64,000 nucleotides of DNA from Temperatibacter marinus (GTDB lineage Bacteria; Pseudomonadota; Alphaproteobacteria; Sphingomonadales; Kordiimonadaceae). The translations under genes were made by a program, and so were the position numbers. Below the pieces are notes generated by a model. That model made no database searches, had not been told where the DNA came from, and saw nothing but the letters and a program-made list of their open reading frames with translations. Shown in pieces: positions 35,620 through 44,923 of the stretch. The stretch's first letter is position 1; each line of letters opens with the position of its first letter. The DNA lies in contig NZ_CP123872.1 in assembly GCF_031598375.1 (NCBI RefSeq), positions 1,116,001-1,180,000 on the forward strand. Direction: 5' to 3'.

Positions 35620-36528
35620 GTGTCGATGATTGAAGACTATCAAAAGATGCTGACCATTAGACTCATAGAGCAAAAGCTTACAGAGTTATATGATGCAGGT
35701 CGCGTGCCTGGCTTGATCCATCCTGCTCTAGGCGGCGAGGCGCTTGCTGTGGGTGTTGCTCATCTGTTGACACCAGGAATAGATATGATCTTTTCTTCTC
35801 ACCGATGTCATGGGCATGCCTTGGCTGGAGGCATAGATATCAAAGGAATGATCCGTGAGATTTTAGGGCGATCTGATGGCATTAATAAAGGCCGTGCTGG
35901 CACCCAGCATCTGAATGATCCTAGGGCACCTGAAAACGGTTCTTTATTTGTCTCGGGCAATGGCATTGTCGGCGGGCAGGTGCCGCTAGCGCTTGGCGCA
36001 GCACTCAGTGCTAAGCGAAGGCAGACAGGTGGTATGGCAGTGGTGTTTTTTGGAGACGGCGCAGTGAATCAAGGCGGTGTGCTAGAGAGTCTGAATTTAG
36101 CAATGATGCAAAAGCTGCCAGTGCTCTTTATCTGTGAAAATAATGGCGTTGCCCTCAGCACAGCATCGTCGCATGCAGCCGCAGAACAAGATTTTTCTGC
36201 TCGAGCTCAGGCCGTTGGGATGCAAAGTTTGAAAATTAATGGTCGGGATCTAGGGGCAGTCAAGTCTGGACTTGCTGATCGACTGTCTTTCATTAGAGGT
36301 GGCGCGCCCCTTTTCCTTGAAGCATCCGTTGATCGCCTTTGTGGTCATTTTCATCAAGATGAGGAACGCTATAGACAGACTAAGCCAATGATTAATAGCC
36401 CTGATGACCCTTTGGTGATCATGAAGGATTATCTCATGTCAGAGGGCTTGGATGAGGATGAAATATATCACATAACCGACTCGCAGACGGCCCTGATTTC
36501 TACTCTTTTGAAGGAGGCTGTTCAATGA
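35620..36528 (+). CDS. TPP-dependent dehydrogenase E1 component, alpha subunit
   Basis: 302 residues, close to acetoin/pyruvate dehydrogenase E1 alpha. The TPP-binding motif runs from G145-D-G to N174-N175, and IFSSHRCHGHALAGG and GRAGTQHLND are typical. The start is GTG with AAGGA upstream; an ATG lies two codons on. It overlaps the beta-subunit gene by four bases (ATGA). No E2 or E3 gene lies nearby, so the physiological acceptor is unknown. Confidence 0.88.
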   Translation: MSMIEDYQKMLTIRLIEQKLTELYDAGRVPGLIHPALGGEALAVGVAHLLTPGIDMIFSSHRCHGHALAGGIDIKGMIREILGRSDGINKGRAGTQHLNDPRAPENGSLFVSGNGIVGGQVPLALGAALSAKRRQTGGMAVVFFGDGAVNQGGVLESLNLAMMQKLPVLFICENNGVALSTASSHAAAEQDFSARAQAVGMQSLKINGRDLGAVKSGLADRLSFIRGGAPLFLEASVDRLCGHFHQDEERYRQTKPMINSPDDPLVIMKDYLMSEGLDEDEIYHITDSQTALISTLLKEAVQ

Positions 36529-37499
36529 CGACTGTAAGATCTGCCCTCAATGATACATTAAGAGATTTAATGCGCAATGACGCCTTGGTTATCCTACTTG
36601 GAGAAGACATTGCTGGCGGCCAAGACCCAGCTGGAGACGGAGCTCTGGGAGGTTGTTTCGGTGTGACAGCAGGCTTATATCGTGAATTTGGCTCAAGCCG
36701 CGTCATGGATATGCCCATTTCAGAGACAGCCTTTGTTGGGATGGCTGTCGGGGCGGCCATGACTGGGTTGAAGCCGATTGTGGAAATTATGTTCTGTGAT
36801 TTTATGGGTGTCTGCTTCGATCAAATTATCAATCAAGCAGCGAAAAAGCATTATCTTTCAGGAGGTCAGCGCGACCTTCCCTTAGTCATAAGAACGACTT
36901 ATGGAGCGGGGGAGAGTAGCGCAGCGATGCATAGTCAAAGCTTATATGGGTTATTGATGCAAATCGCAGGGCTTTCCGTGGCTGTGCCTTCAACCCCAAT
37001 AGAGGCAGAAATGGTGTTACGACAGGCGGTTGATCACACGGAACCAACAGTGATATTTGAACATAAAAACCTTTATGATCAAGGGGATATTGATTGGACC
37101 CCCAAAAAAGAACAGAAGCCAGACTATACGGTCGTTGCTCTGGGTGCGATGGCGCATAAGGTCAAGGCTGTTCAGGAGAAATTGGCTGAAGAAGGGATGA
37201 GAATTGACTTGATTAAACCTGTGTGGATCTCTCCTTTAGATTGTGCGCCCATTCTTGAAAGCCTTGGTCAGACAGGACGCTTATTTGTTGTAGATGAAGG
37301 TACCCATCAAGCTGGTTTTGCAGACGCTGTGATCGCTGAAGTGTCAAGGCGCGGCTTTGATTTATTGACTGAAGCACCAATTTCAATCACACCGCCAGCT
37401 TATCCGATCCCATATGCAAGTGATCAGGAAGCAGACTGGCTGCCCTCAGAAGAGGATATTTTCAGTGCGATAAAAGAGGAGTTAAAGCATGCAGGGTAA
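36525..37499 (+). CDS. TPP-dependent dehydrogenase E1 component, beta subunit
   Basis: 324 residues of the transketolase-pyrimidine plus C-terminal type. It has ILLGEDIAGG, SRVMDMPISETAFVGMAVGAA, and a C-terminal domain with VVALGAMAHKVKAV and FVVDEGTHQAGFADAV. Its first bases overlap the alpha gene, and it overlaps the downstream cytochrome b561 gene by 11 bases, so all three are translationally linked. Confidence 0.9.
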   Translation: MTTVRSALNDTLRDLMRNDALVILLGEDIAGGQDPAGDGALGGCFGVTAGLYREFGSSRVMDMPISETAFVGMAVGAAMTGLKPIVEIMFCDFMGVCFDQIINQAAKKHYLSGGQRDLPLVIRTTYGAGESSAAMHSQSLYGLLMQIAGLSVAVPSTPIEAEMVLRQAVDHTEPTVIFEHKNLYDQGDIDWTPKKEQKPDYTVVALGAMAHKVKAVQEKLAEEGMRIDLIKPVWISPLDCAPILESLGQTGRLFVVDEGTHQAGFADAVIAEVSRRGFDLLTEAPISITPPAYPIPYASDQEADWLPSEEDIFSAIKEELKHAG

Positions 37500-38142
37500 A
37501 GTTTGGGATCTGGCAACACGCTTATTTCACTGGCTATTGGTCATTGCTTTTGCTGTGGCTTGTTACAGTGGTTTTCAAGATAAAATAGTTGGGAATTACG
37601 GTGATATACATCGTCGGGCAGGGATTTTTATTCTGATTCTCGTTCTCTTTCGCTTTATCTGGGGAGTCGTAGGTAGTGATACCAGTCGATTCTCTAGATT
37701 CGTAAAAGGTCCAAGATCGATTCTTCACTATGTTCGCGGCGAGTCTCAAGACTCGGGCGACTCAATCGGGCATAGTCCCCTTGGTGCTCTGAGCGTTATG
37801 GCGATGTTAGTGTTACTTTTGACACAGGCAACATTAGGATTATTTGGCACGGATGGTATTCTCTTTGAAGGGCCTTTGGCACATCTTGTAGACAATAGTG
37901 AGCGCATAACTCTCATTCATCGCTGGATCGGTTATAGTTTGATGGGATTGGTTGGGCTCCATCTGGCGGCTATCTTATTTTATAAACTGGTTAAGAAAAA
38001 AGCATTGGTTTGGCCAATGATTTCAGGCAATGCTGAGGTTCAAGGGACACCGCCTATAATGCGATCCCAGTGGCGAGCTATAACGGTGTTTTTTGTAAGC
38101 GGTGGTCTTGTCTGTAGCGTGATTTTTATATGGCTTCAGTAG
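37489..38142 (+). CDS. Cytochrome b561-type diheme membrane protein
   Basis: 217 residues with about four main transmembrane helices. Candidate heme ligands are H in RLFHWL, H in DIHRRAG, H in IHRWIGY and H in GLHLAAI, as in bis-histidine b561 proteins. It overlaps the E1 beta gene by 11 bases, an unusual partner. It could take electrons from or to a quinone pool; a link to E1 is inferred from the overlap only. Ends before a terminator. Confidence 0.88.
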   Translation: MQGKVWDLATRLFHWLLVIAFAVACYSGFQDKIVGNYGDIHRRAGIFILILVLFRFIWGVVGSDTSRFSRFVKGPRSILHYVRGESQDSGDSIGHSPLGALSVMAMLVLLLTQATLGLFGTDGILFEGPLAHLVDNSERITLIHRWIGYSLMGLVGLHLAAILFYKLVKKKALVWPMISGNAEVQGTPPIMRSQWRAITVFFVSGGLVCSVIFIWLQ

Positions 38143-38168
38143 ACTGAGAAAACTGTCTCGAGAGGGAT

Positions 38169-38206
38169 AAATAAAGACCAACTCAGGCTGGTCTTTATTC
38201 TTTTTT
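38169..38206. terminator. Bidirectional terminator after cytochrome b561 gene
   Basis: AATAAAGACCA pairs with TGGTCTTTATT around ACTCAGGC, with a T run after. It lies between this operon and the convergent CoA-transferase genes. Confidence 0.85.
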
Positions 38207-38217
38207 CAGGATTGGTA

Positions 38218-38844
38218 TTAAGCCACTAAAGTCGCTTCTGTAGCACTTTCAATATCGCTTAAAGTAACACCGTCAGCCATTTCAACCACTTTAATTCCGC
38301 CGTCAACGATATCGAAAACACCGAGATTCGTTACAATGCGATCTACACATTTTTGGCCCGTAAGGGGCAGGGTACAGGCCTTAAGCAATTTACTCTCGCC
38401 CTTTTTGTTGGTGTGATCCATAATGACAACCACGCGTTGGACACCAGCAACAAGGTCCATAGCGCCGCCCATACCTTTCACCATTTTGCCTGGAATCATC
38501 CAATTGGCAATATCACCGTTTTCAGCGATTTCCATGGCACCTAGAATAGACAAATTGATGTGACCCCCTCGGATCATGCCGAAGCTGTCTGCACTCGAAA
38601 AATAACTTGTGGTATCGAGTTCAGTAATAGTTTGCTTTCCCGCATTGATGAGATCTGAGTCAACCTCATCATCATACGGAAAAGGGCCCATGCCCAGCAT
38701 ACCGTTTTCACTTTGCAAGGTGACATTGATGCCGTCAGGAATATGGTTTGCAACAAGCGTTGGAATGCCAATGCCTAAATTACAGTAAAAACCGTCCTTG
38801 AGTTCTAGAGCAGCTCTGGCTGCCATTTGATTACGATCCCACAT
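38218..38844 (-). CDS. scoB: 3-oxoacid CoA-transferase, subunit B
   Basis: 208 residues from the ATG at 38844, which has GAGGAG seven bases upstream. The active-site glutamate lies in SENGMLGMG; GIGIPTLVANHI and KGMGGAMDLVAG are typical. It transfers CoA between succinyl-CoA and acetoacetate-type acids. It begins one base after scoA and forms an AB enzyme with it. Confidence 0.93.
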   Translation of the reverse strand: MWDRNQMAARAALELKDGFYCNLGIGIPTLVANHIPDGINVTLQSENGMLGMGPFPYDDEVDSDLINAGKQTITELDTTSYFSSADSFGMIRGGHINLSILGAMEIAENGDIANWMIPGKMVKGMGGAMDLVAGVQRVVVIMDHTNKKGESKLLKACTLPLTGQKCVDRIVTNLGVFDIVDGGIKVVEMADGVTLSDIESATEATLVA

Positions 38845-38845
38845 A

Positions 38846-39550
38846 TCAGTTCTCCTCACGCGCTCTAACGGTGCGCTGTTCAATGCGCTTTTCATGATTG
38901 CCTTGAATTATCCGCTGAACGAAAATCCCTGGGGTGTGAATGTGATCAGGGTCGAGACTACCCGCAGGAACAATTTCTTCCACCTCAGCAACAGTGACTT
39001 TGCCTGCTGTCGCCATCATTGGATTAAAGTTGCGTGCCGTTTTTCTATAGATCAAATTGCCTTCTGTGTCGGCCTTCCATGCTTTTACGATAGAGAGGTC
39101 TGCAGTCAAGCCGGTTTCCATGATATAAGTTTCGCCTTGAAATTCTTTATGTTCTTTTCCGTCTGCGACAACAGTTCCAACTCCGGTCTTTGTGAAGAAG
39201 CCAGGAATGCCTGCCCCTCCTGCACGAATGCGTTCTGCGAGAGTTCCTTGCGGATTAAACTCTAATTCAAGTTCGCCCTCAAGATATTGGCGCTCGAATT
39301 CTTTGTTTTCCCCTACATAAGAGCTGTACATTTTTTTAATTTGTTTCGCATCTAGAAGAATACCAAGGCCGAATCCATCAACACCGCAATTATTAGAGAC
39401 AATTGAAATGTCTTTCGTCCCAGCAGTGTGAATGGCTTGAATTAAATTTTCAGGAATGCCGCAGAGACCAAAACCCCCTGCCATCATTTCCATGCCGTCG
39501 AACAACAAACCGTCAAGGGCATGCTCGGCATTTTTATAGACTTTTGTCAT
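38846..39550 (-). CDS. scoA: 3-oxoacid CoA-transferase, subunit A
   Basis: 234 residues. MAGGFGLCGIPENLI and SNNCGVDGFGLG are diagnostic of the A subunit, and GAGIPGFFTKTGVGT lies in the middle. The ATG has GAGGAGG upstream. It works with scoB. A small dyad at 39672-39687 lies upstream. Confidence 0.93.
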   Translation of the reverse strand: MTKVYKNAEHALDGLLFDGMEMMAGGFGLCGIPENLIQAIHTAGTKDISIVSNNCGVDGFGLGILLDAKQIKKMYSSYVGENKEFERQYLEGELELEFNPQGTLAERIRAGGAGIPGFFTKTGVGTVVADGKEHKEFQGETYIMETGLTADLSIVKAWKADTEGNLIYRKTARNFNPMMATAGKVTVAEVEEIVPAGSLDPDHIHTPGIFVQRIIQGNHEKRIEQRTVRAREEN

Positions 39551-39671
39551 GGAACCAATTTCCTCCTCAGAATTATACTCCTATTTAGGTACAGGATGAT
39601 CTTTTGAAATTCAATATTTTATTGCAGCGCACAATAATAAAGAGTATTTTCCAAGTTCCTTCTCAACAGGT

Positions 39672-39687
39672 TTCCTGCGAACAGGAA
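39672..39687. repeat. Inverted repeat upstream of scoA and the PH-domain genes
   Basis: TTCCTG and CAGGAA flank CGAA. A possible operator for either divergent gene; nothing else marks it. Confidence 0.3.
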
Positions 39688-39758
39688 TCGATAGGCTTCT
39701 TGTAATTTCCTTTTCATTGCTTATGTTTAATAAAAATAGATAAACCTAGGGAAACGCC

Positions 39759-40307
39759 ATGACAGATTTTGTAAACGATCCTGTAGAGACGGATTTTTTG
39801 CCGAAAGCGGATGCTTTGATTTTTTCGACACTTAGTCCAAAATATACAAAAAGTGCTCGGATATTAATGTTTTTATGGCTTGCCCTGCCTTTCATTCCCA
39901 CAATCATTATTATGCTGATTTCCAACAGTGATAAATGGCTGATCACTCAGTGGTGGTCGCCGTTCATGTATTTATTACCTGTTCTTGTGATGCAGCTTCT
40001 TCTCGGTCCGATTATGCGAGCAAAAGGCTATGCTATTCGGGATCATGACATTCATTATCAGTCTGGGTTAATTTGGCGCAAAGTTGTGACCCTGCCGTTT
40101 AATCGAATTCAACATGTGGAAATTGAAAGTGGCCCTGTGGATCGTCTTTTTAAATTATCAGAAGTGAAGATTTTTACGGCAGGCGGGGGGAAAACCGACA
40201 TGGCCATCCCTGGCCTTGAATTTGCTAAGGCGACTGAATTAAGAGATTACATCGTCCATAAAGCCAGCGAGGCCCGGAACCTACCAGCAGATGATCAGGA
40301 GGTCTAA
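39759..40307 (+). CDS. Bacterial PH-domain membrane protein, YdbS-like
   Basis: 182 residues with two hydrophobic helices (about residues 45-62 and 74-92) and one bacterial PH domain (bPH2): GYAIRDHDIHYQSGLIWRKVVTLPFNRIQHVEI. The start ATG is followed closely by the YdbT-like gene, and the two always occur as pairs. Function in membrane homeostasis is suspected but not known. Confidence 0.88.
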   Translation: MTDFVNDPVETDFLPKADALIFSTLSPKYTKSARILMFLWLALPFIPTIIIMLISNSDKWLITQWWSPFMYLLPVLVMQLLLGPIMRAKGYAIRDHDIHYQSGLIWRKVVTLPFNRIQHVEIESGPVDRLFKLSEVKIFTAGGGKTDMAIPGLEFAKATELRDYIVHKASEARNLPADDQEV

Positions 40308-40308
40308 G

Positions 40309-41874
40309 ATGTCTGACTCTGAGCTCAGCATAGAATCCTCTCCAGAGCAGGAAGGCTATGAACTTCAAAATTGGCAGAAAGTATCTCCGCTCTCAATTTT
40401 GCATTTCACCATTGGCCAAATTTTTAAATTTTTCACGCAGGGTATCCAAGGCCTTTTGCCGCTGTTGGCTGTTGGGGTTGGGGCAGGTGAGAAGCGCTGG
40501 CTTGTTTTAGGAATTATCGCCCTCGTAGGTGGGGCCGTCTTAATCATTGGTGCGATCCTAACATATATGAAATTTCGCTATCGCTTACATGCGGATCAAG
40601 TACACATTCAGAAGGGTGTATTGACAAGAAAACGGCTACATCTGGATTATGATCGCATTCAAAATGTCGCGCTAGAAGAGCCCCTTTATTTCCGACCTTT
40701 CAACATGGTTGTTGTAAAAATTGAAAGTGCTGGCTCTAGCGGGGAAGAAGTTGCCTTGGCGGGAATTCCTCGAGAGAAGGCCGCTGAAATTCGTTCAACC
40801 GTGATGAATTATAAACCTCAGAACTCTCTCAAAAAAGAAGCAGTTACACAAGAGAGTGCGCCCATAGATCTGCCTGCAGAAACAGAGTTGCTCCGCCTGT
40901 CTATTGATGAATTGATCCGTTATGGACTGTCTAACAATAATGTCTGGATCATGATGGGCTTTTTTGGGGGTATCATGCCCCAGATTGATGACATGCTCTC
41001 ATCTTATATAAAACCAATGTTCGAGGCTGGACAAGAAGCAGTGAACGGCATTGAATACGGAGTTGCTATTCTGTTAGTGTTTTTCTTGCTGACAGTTTTT
41101 ATTGTGATGATGCTTTTTTCAATCTTAGGCGCCATTATCACACAGTATAACTTTCGGTTAAGTCGAGGAACTGATGGACGATTTCATCGCAGCAAAGGAT
41201 TGTTTGAGCGGCAAGAAACGAGCCTAAAGGAAAGTAAAATCCAAGCAGTGGTTTTTAAGCAGGGTTGGGTCGCAAAACTCCTTAATCGATGGCATATTTA
41301 CCTGAAGCAAGTCAGCTTCAAAGGCCAACAGCATCAGCCGGGTCAAAAGGGGGATGTCAATTTACTAATCCCGAGCAGTACCGATGCATTTATGGACCGT
41401 ATGATGGGGATTACCTTCCCTACTTATAAACCTCAAGAAGCATTTAGCCCAATTAACAAGCGATTCATCTATAAGACTGTTGGTTTATACGTATTGCCGA
41501 TCGCAACTCTGGTGGCGGCACTCAATTGGTTTATTCATGGTAAATTGATCGCCTTGGTGCCTTTTCTTGCACCGGTCATAGCCCTGCCTCTTCTTTACTT
41601 AGTCTGGTATCGCTATGGCTACCAAAGAGATGATACGCATGGGTATATCCGGTCCGGCTTCATAGGGCAGAAACGCACGCTTTTTGCCTTTTATAAAGTG
41701 CAAACAGTTGAGGTCACTCAGTCTTATGGTCAAAGAAAAACAGGGCATGCTGAGCTAAAGATTAAATTAGCAGGTACCTCTTTGACAATTCCTTATATGC
41801 CGATCGAGGACGCCTATGAATGGCGAGATAGGATATTATATGAAGTTGAGACAACAGAGAAAAGCTTCATGTAA
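40309..41874 (+). CDS. Bacterial PH-domain membrane protein, YdbT-like
   Basis: 521 residues from the ATG at 40309, with AGGAGG six bases before it. Several transmembrane segments (~residues 45-90, 245-285, 385-440) alternate with repeated bPH2 domains (YRLHADQVHIQKGVL..YDRIQNV, YNFRLSRGTD, YGYQRDDTHGYIRSGF). It is the partner of the gene one base upstream. Unknown substrate. Confidence 0.88.
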   Translation: MSDSELSIESSPEQEGYELQNWQKVSPLSILHFTIGQIFKFFTQGIQGLLPLLAVGVGAGEKRWLVLGIIALVGGAVLIIGAILTYMKFRYRLHADQVHIQKGVLTRKRLHLDYDRIQNVALEEPLYFRPFNMVVVKIESAGSSGEEVALAGIPREKAAEIRSTVMNYKPQNSLKKEAVTQESAPIDLPAETELLRLSIDELIRYGLSNNNVWIMMGFFGGIMPQIDDMLSSYIKPMFEAGQEAVNGIEYGVAILLVFFLLTVFIVMMLFSILGAIITQYNFRLSRGTDGRFHRSKGLFERQETSLKESKIQAVVFKQGWVAKLLNRWHIYLKQVSFKGQQHQPGQKGDVNLLIPSSTDAFMDRMMGITFPTYKPQEAFSPINKRFIYKTVGLYVLPIATLVAALNWFIHGKLIALVPFLAPVIALPLLYLVWYRYGYQRDDTHGYIRSGFIGQKRTLFAFYKVQTVEVTQSYGQRKTGHAELKIKLAGTSLTIPYMPIEDAYEWRDRILYEVETTEKSFM

Positions 41875-41875
41875 G

Positions 41876-41908
41876 AAAAAGCCCCACATTTAGCGGGGCT
41901 TCCTTATC
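41876..41908. terminator. Bidirectional terminator between YdbT-like and SulP genes
   Basis: AAAAAGCCCC and GGGGCTT form the stem around a nine-base loop, flanked by an A run and T-rich DNA. Confidence 0.75.
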
Positions 41909-41910
41909 TT

Positions 41911-43458
41911 TTATTTATTCAGATCGTAATCTGCGGCAACACCATAGTTAGGATCTTCTATGGTTGAGACCTCAACCATATTCTTTGCACGTGTCAAAAG
42001 GCGTACACAGTCTGGGCTAAGATGACAGAGGTGTAATTCTTTGCCAGCTTTTCTATATTTGTCAGCCAGCTTATCAATAGCCTCAATGGCGCTACTATCC
42101 CAAACTCGACTATGCATGAAATCTATTACGACGTCGTCCGTATCATTTTCTGGATCAAAAATTTCCATGAAGCTTTCTGTAGAACCAAAGAAAAGAGGGC
42201 CGTAAAGCGTGTAAATCTTATTTCCCTCTCCTGTTTTAGACGTGCGAATGTCTAAGTGAGTTGAGCTGTTCCAACTGTAAACAAGCGCACTGACGATGAC
42301 ACCAACGATAACAGCGATGGCCAAATCTTGCCAAACCGTTACGGCGGTAACGAGAATGACCACAAAAGCATCTGATTTGCGCATTTTTCGCAGAGCTGCA
42401 ATTGACTGCCAGGCAAAAGTTCCTATCACGACCATGAACATTACACCGACGAGAGCGGCGAGCGGAATCATCTCAATAAGGCTTGACCCAAAAAGAATAA
42501 AGGCCAGCAAAAAGAGGGCAGCTGAAATACCAGAAAGACGATTAAGGCCGCCGGATTTAACATTGATCATACTTTGACCAATCATTGCACATCCCCCCAT
42601 GCCACCGAAGAAACCTGTTATAAGGTTAGATGCGCCCTGGGCGACACATTCTCGGCTCGCACCGCCTTTTTCATTTTTGATTTCTGATACCAGATTCAAG
42701 GTGAGCAAAGACTCGATTAAGCCAATGGCAGCGAGAATGACGGCGTAGGGTAAGATGATTTTCAAGGTTTCTCCAGTTAAGGGAACCATTGGAATGTGGA
42801 AATCAGGTAACCCGCCTGCGATGGACGCCAGATCGCCAACTGTTGAGACTTCAAGGCCGAGTCCAATTGCAAGTGCAGTGGTGATGAGAATTCCAGCCAA
42901 AGGGGCAGGGATTGCTTTGGTCATTTTTGGAAAGAAATGAATGACTGCCATTGTTAAAGCCGTTAAGCCAAGCATGAGCATCAAACCATTCCCCATAAGC
43001 CACGTGCCCTCTGGCGTTTTAAACTGAGTTAATTGTGCCATCCCAATAACGATTGCAAGGCCGTTCACGAAACCAAGCATAACAGGATAGGGGATCATGC
43101 GGATAAACTTACCCCAACGCATAATGCCTGCAATAATTTGAATAATTCCCATCAGAACCACTGTTGCAAAAAGATATTCAACACCGTGTTGGGCCACAAG
43201 GGAGACCATAACAACAGCGAGAGCGCCTGTTGCCCCTGAGATCATGCCAGGACGGCCGCCAAAGACCGCTGTGATCAGGCCCACAAGAAAGGCTGCATAC
43301 AACCCAACCAATGGATTGACTTGCGCCACAAAGGCAAAGGCCACAGCTTCAGGCACAAGGGCCAGAGCAACTGTTAAGCCAGATAATAACTCATTTTTAG
43401 CAGTAGTCGGAGACTGGACACCCAGCTCTGTATACCAATTTTTCAAGGCTGCAATCAT
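41911..43458 (-). CDS. SulP-family anion transporter with STAS domain
   Basis: 515 residues. The membrane part has the typical start [16 protein letters not shown] and [17 protein letters not shown], and [23 protein letters not shown] in the middle. A cytoplasmic STAS domain follows ([24 protein letters not shown]). Substrate may be sulfate, bicarbonate or another anion; the sequence does not decide. It diverges from a hypothetical gene, with a TTGAC-GATT-GTCAA dyad in between. Confidence 0.93.
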   Translation of the reverse strand: MIAALKNWYTELGVQSPTTAKNELLSGLTVALALVPEAVAFAFVAQVNPLVGLYAAFLVGLITAVFGGRPGMISGATGALAVVMVSLVAQHGVEYLFATVVLMGIIQIIAGIMRWGKFIRMIPYPVMLGFVNGLAIVIGMAQLTQFKTPEGTWLMGNGLMLMLGLTALTMAVIHFFPKMTKAIPAPLAGILITTALAIGLGLEVSTVGDLASIAGGLPDFHIPMVPLTGETLKIILPYAVILAAIGLIESLLTLNLVSEIKNEKGGASRECVAQGASNLITGFFGGMGGCAMIGQSMINVKSGGLNRLSGISAALFLLAFILFGSSLIEMIPLAALVGVMFMVVIGTFAWQSIAALRKMRKSDAFVVILVTAVTVWQDLAIAVIVGVIVSALVYSWNSSTHLDIRTSKTGEGNKIYTLYGPLFFGSTESFMEIFDPENDTDDVVIDFMHSRVWDSSAIEAIDKLADKYRKAGKELHLCHLSPDCVRLLTRAKNMVEVSTIEDPNYGVAADYDLNK

Positions 43459-43562
43459 GGGGATGATCCTTATTCATCAAGGGATATACTCAAAAATATT
43501 GCACTGCAATAGCATCTTGAGTGCTGTTTGACCATGTTTTATTTGCCCAAAGAGTCGGGACC

Positions 43563-43576
43563 TTGACGATTGTCAA
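43563..43576. promoter_or_regulatory. Crp/Fnr-type dyad TTGACGATTGTCAA
   Basis: TTGAC and GTCAA form a perfect palindrome with a four-base spacer, the geometry of FNR/DNR/NnrR-type boxes. It lies between SulP and the hypothetical gene, about 1.2 kb from a Crp/Fnr regulator gene. Binding is inferred. Confidence 0.55.
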
Positions 43577-43648
43577 GTTTTTGATCTGGCCATGAGCTTA
43601 TAACCATTGTTCAAGGGGCAAGAGACAGGTCTAATCAAAGGGTCACCT

Positions 43649-44023
43649 ATGACTGAAGAAATGATCAATGACGAAATTAGGTATCTCGAAGACTATTTAC
43701 TTCTTTGTAATCAAGTCCTGAGGCAGAATGGGGATCGTTTTCCTTATAAGGAGATCTGGCGCGCATGTGCCTGTGAAATGCAGGACCAGGAATTGGTCCT
43801 TGGACTTAGGGAAGGTGCACGGAATAGGGTGATGAGTGTTTGCTTTCATTTGGATCAATTTCATTGGACACCCTTGCACCTTAAATTAACTACAAAGACA
43901 CCCTTCTATCTTTCAAAAAAAGATATTGAACTCTTGCTAGAGTCGCCAGAAAAATTCTGTAAGAAACCATTTTTAATGAATTGGGAGTGGCTGCAAGTCA
44001 AATCAAATACCCTTAAAGCATAA
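43649..44023 (+). CDS. Hypothetical protein
   Basis: 124 residues from the ATG at 43649, with AAGGG six bases upstream. I recognise no family. It is soluble, has an acidic helical start (EEMINDEIRYLEDYLLL) and a basic middle region. It lies just downstream of the TTGAC-GTCAA dyad and converges on the Crp/Fnr gene four bases later, so it may be regulated by it. No other sign of function. Confidence 0.6.
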   Translation: MTEEMINDEIRYLEDYLLLCNQVLRQNGDRFPYKEIWRACACEMQDQELVLGLREGARNRVMSVCFHLDQFHWTPLHLKLTTKTPFYLSKKDIELLLESPEKFCKKPFLMNWEWLQVKSNTLKA

Positions 44024-44027
44024 GGGA

Positions 44028-44774
44028 TTATGTCATTAAGTCATTGCAGGGATACTCATTAGAACAGGCGCTGCATGAAAAAACGGATAGGCTCTCAATT
44101 GTTGGGACTTTGACAATGTCACCTTCAATATGAATATCTGTTTGCTGTTTTAATTTTTTAAGGGCTCGTGAAAAGGTTTCAGGTCGCATCCCGAGACGCG
44201 CAGCGATCATCGATTTATCATAGGGCAGTTGCAAGACAACGGGCTCGAGAACATCAATGCGACACAGTCGAAGCAAATAGCATCCAATCCGCTGTGATGC
44301 ATTTTGAAGAGTTAAACTTTCAATCTCACGTGTCTGTTGTTTTCTATATCTCGAGATGGTTTTGAGCATGGCATAAGCCATTTTGCTGTCGTCTTTAATG
44401 GCTGTGTTAAGAATAGATGCAGGAATTTTCAAGCAGACAATATCTTCAACTACTGTTGCGCTAAAGCTATAGTCATCCCCGTCTAAAATGGCTGTTTCGC
44501 CGCAGAGTTGACTGACTGTGAGCATATCAAAAACACTATCATTGCCATCTTGTGTTGTTCTATATAATTTGACCCAACCAGAGAGAATGACATAAAAACT
44601 TTCAATAGGATCATCTTGGAAAAACAAACTTTCGCCAGTCTCATATTTTTTTGAAATGGCTTGATCGGCAAAGCTCATAATGAGGCTTTTCTCTATTCCT
44701 GAAAATAGCGGTAAACTCTGGAGATATGATGATATCTCGCCTTTATCCTGAGGTGCAGGTGTAAGGTCGACCAT
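44028..44774 (-). CDS. Crp/Fnr-family regulator with C-terminal cysteine cluster
   Basis: 248 residues: cyclic-nucleotide-type sensor domain (SLPLFSG..ESLFFQDDPIESFYVILSGWVKLYR) followed by the winged helix with MIAARLGMRPETFSRALKKL. There is no N-terminal FNR cysteine set. At the C-terminus, however, C234, C237 and C243 (CSAC-x5-C) form a compact cluster that could bind metal or an Fe-S cofactor. It is convergent with the hypothetical gene and probably binds boxes of the type seen at 43563. Confidence 0.9.
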   Translation of the reverse strand: MVDLTPAPQDKGEISSYLQSLPLFSGIEKSLIMSFADQAISKKYETGESLFFQDDPIESFYVILSGWVKLYRTTQDGNDSVFDMLTVSQLCGETAILDGDDYSFSATVVEDIVCLKIPASILNTAIKDDSKMAYAMLKTISRYRKQQTREIESLTLQNASQRIGCYLLRLCRIDVLEPVVLQLPYDKSMIAARLGMRPETFSRALKKLKQQTDIHIEGDIVKVPTIESLSVFSCSACSNEYPCNDLMT

Positions 44775-44847
44775 GATTGTTTCTTTCCCTTTTTAGTAAG
44801 ATAGAAATTAAAGCAAAAAGGTTAATAAATCTAGAAAGAAAAATGAA

Positions 44848-44909
44848 CGGCCTGTATATTTTTAGGCAGGCCCCTCTGCCATAGCGCTTGAGTGCTGAGA
44901 GAGAGGGGC
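44848..44909 (-). terminator. Double hairpin after the TonB-dependent receptor
   Basis: GCCCCTCT pairs with AGAGGGGC, enclosing an inner AGCGCT/AGTGCT stem; a second hairpin (GGCCTG/CAGGCC) follows. A weak T-rich stretch comes after on the minus strand, so terminator function is probable but not certain. Confidence 0.45.
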
Positions 44910-44923
44910 AAAAATAGTTTTGA

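Noticed and set aside
35620-37499. Complete pyruvate dehydrogenase complex
   Set aside because: Only the E1 alpha and beta subunits are present; no lipoyl E2 or flavoprotein E3 was found in the window.
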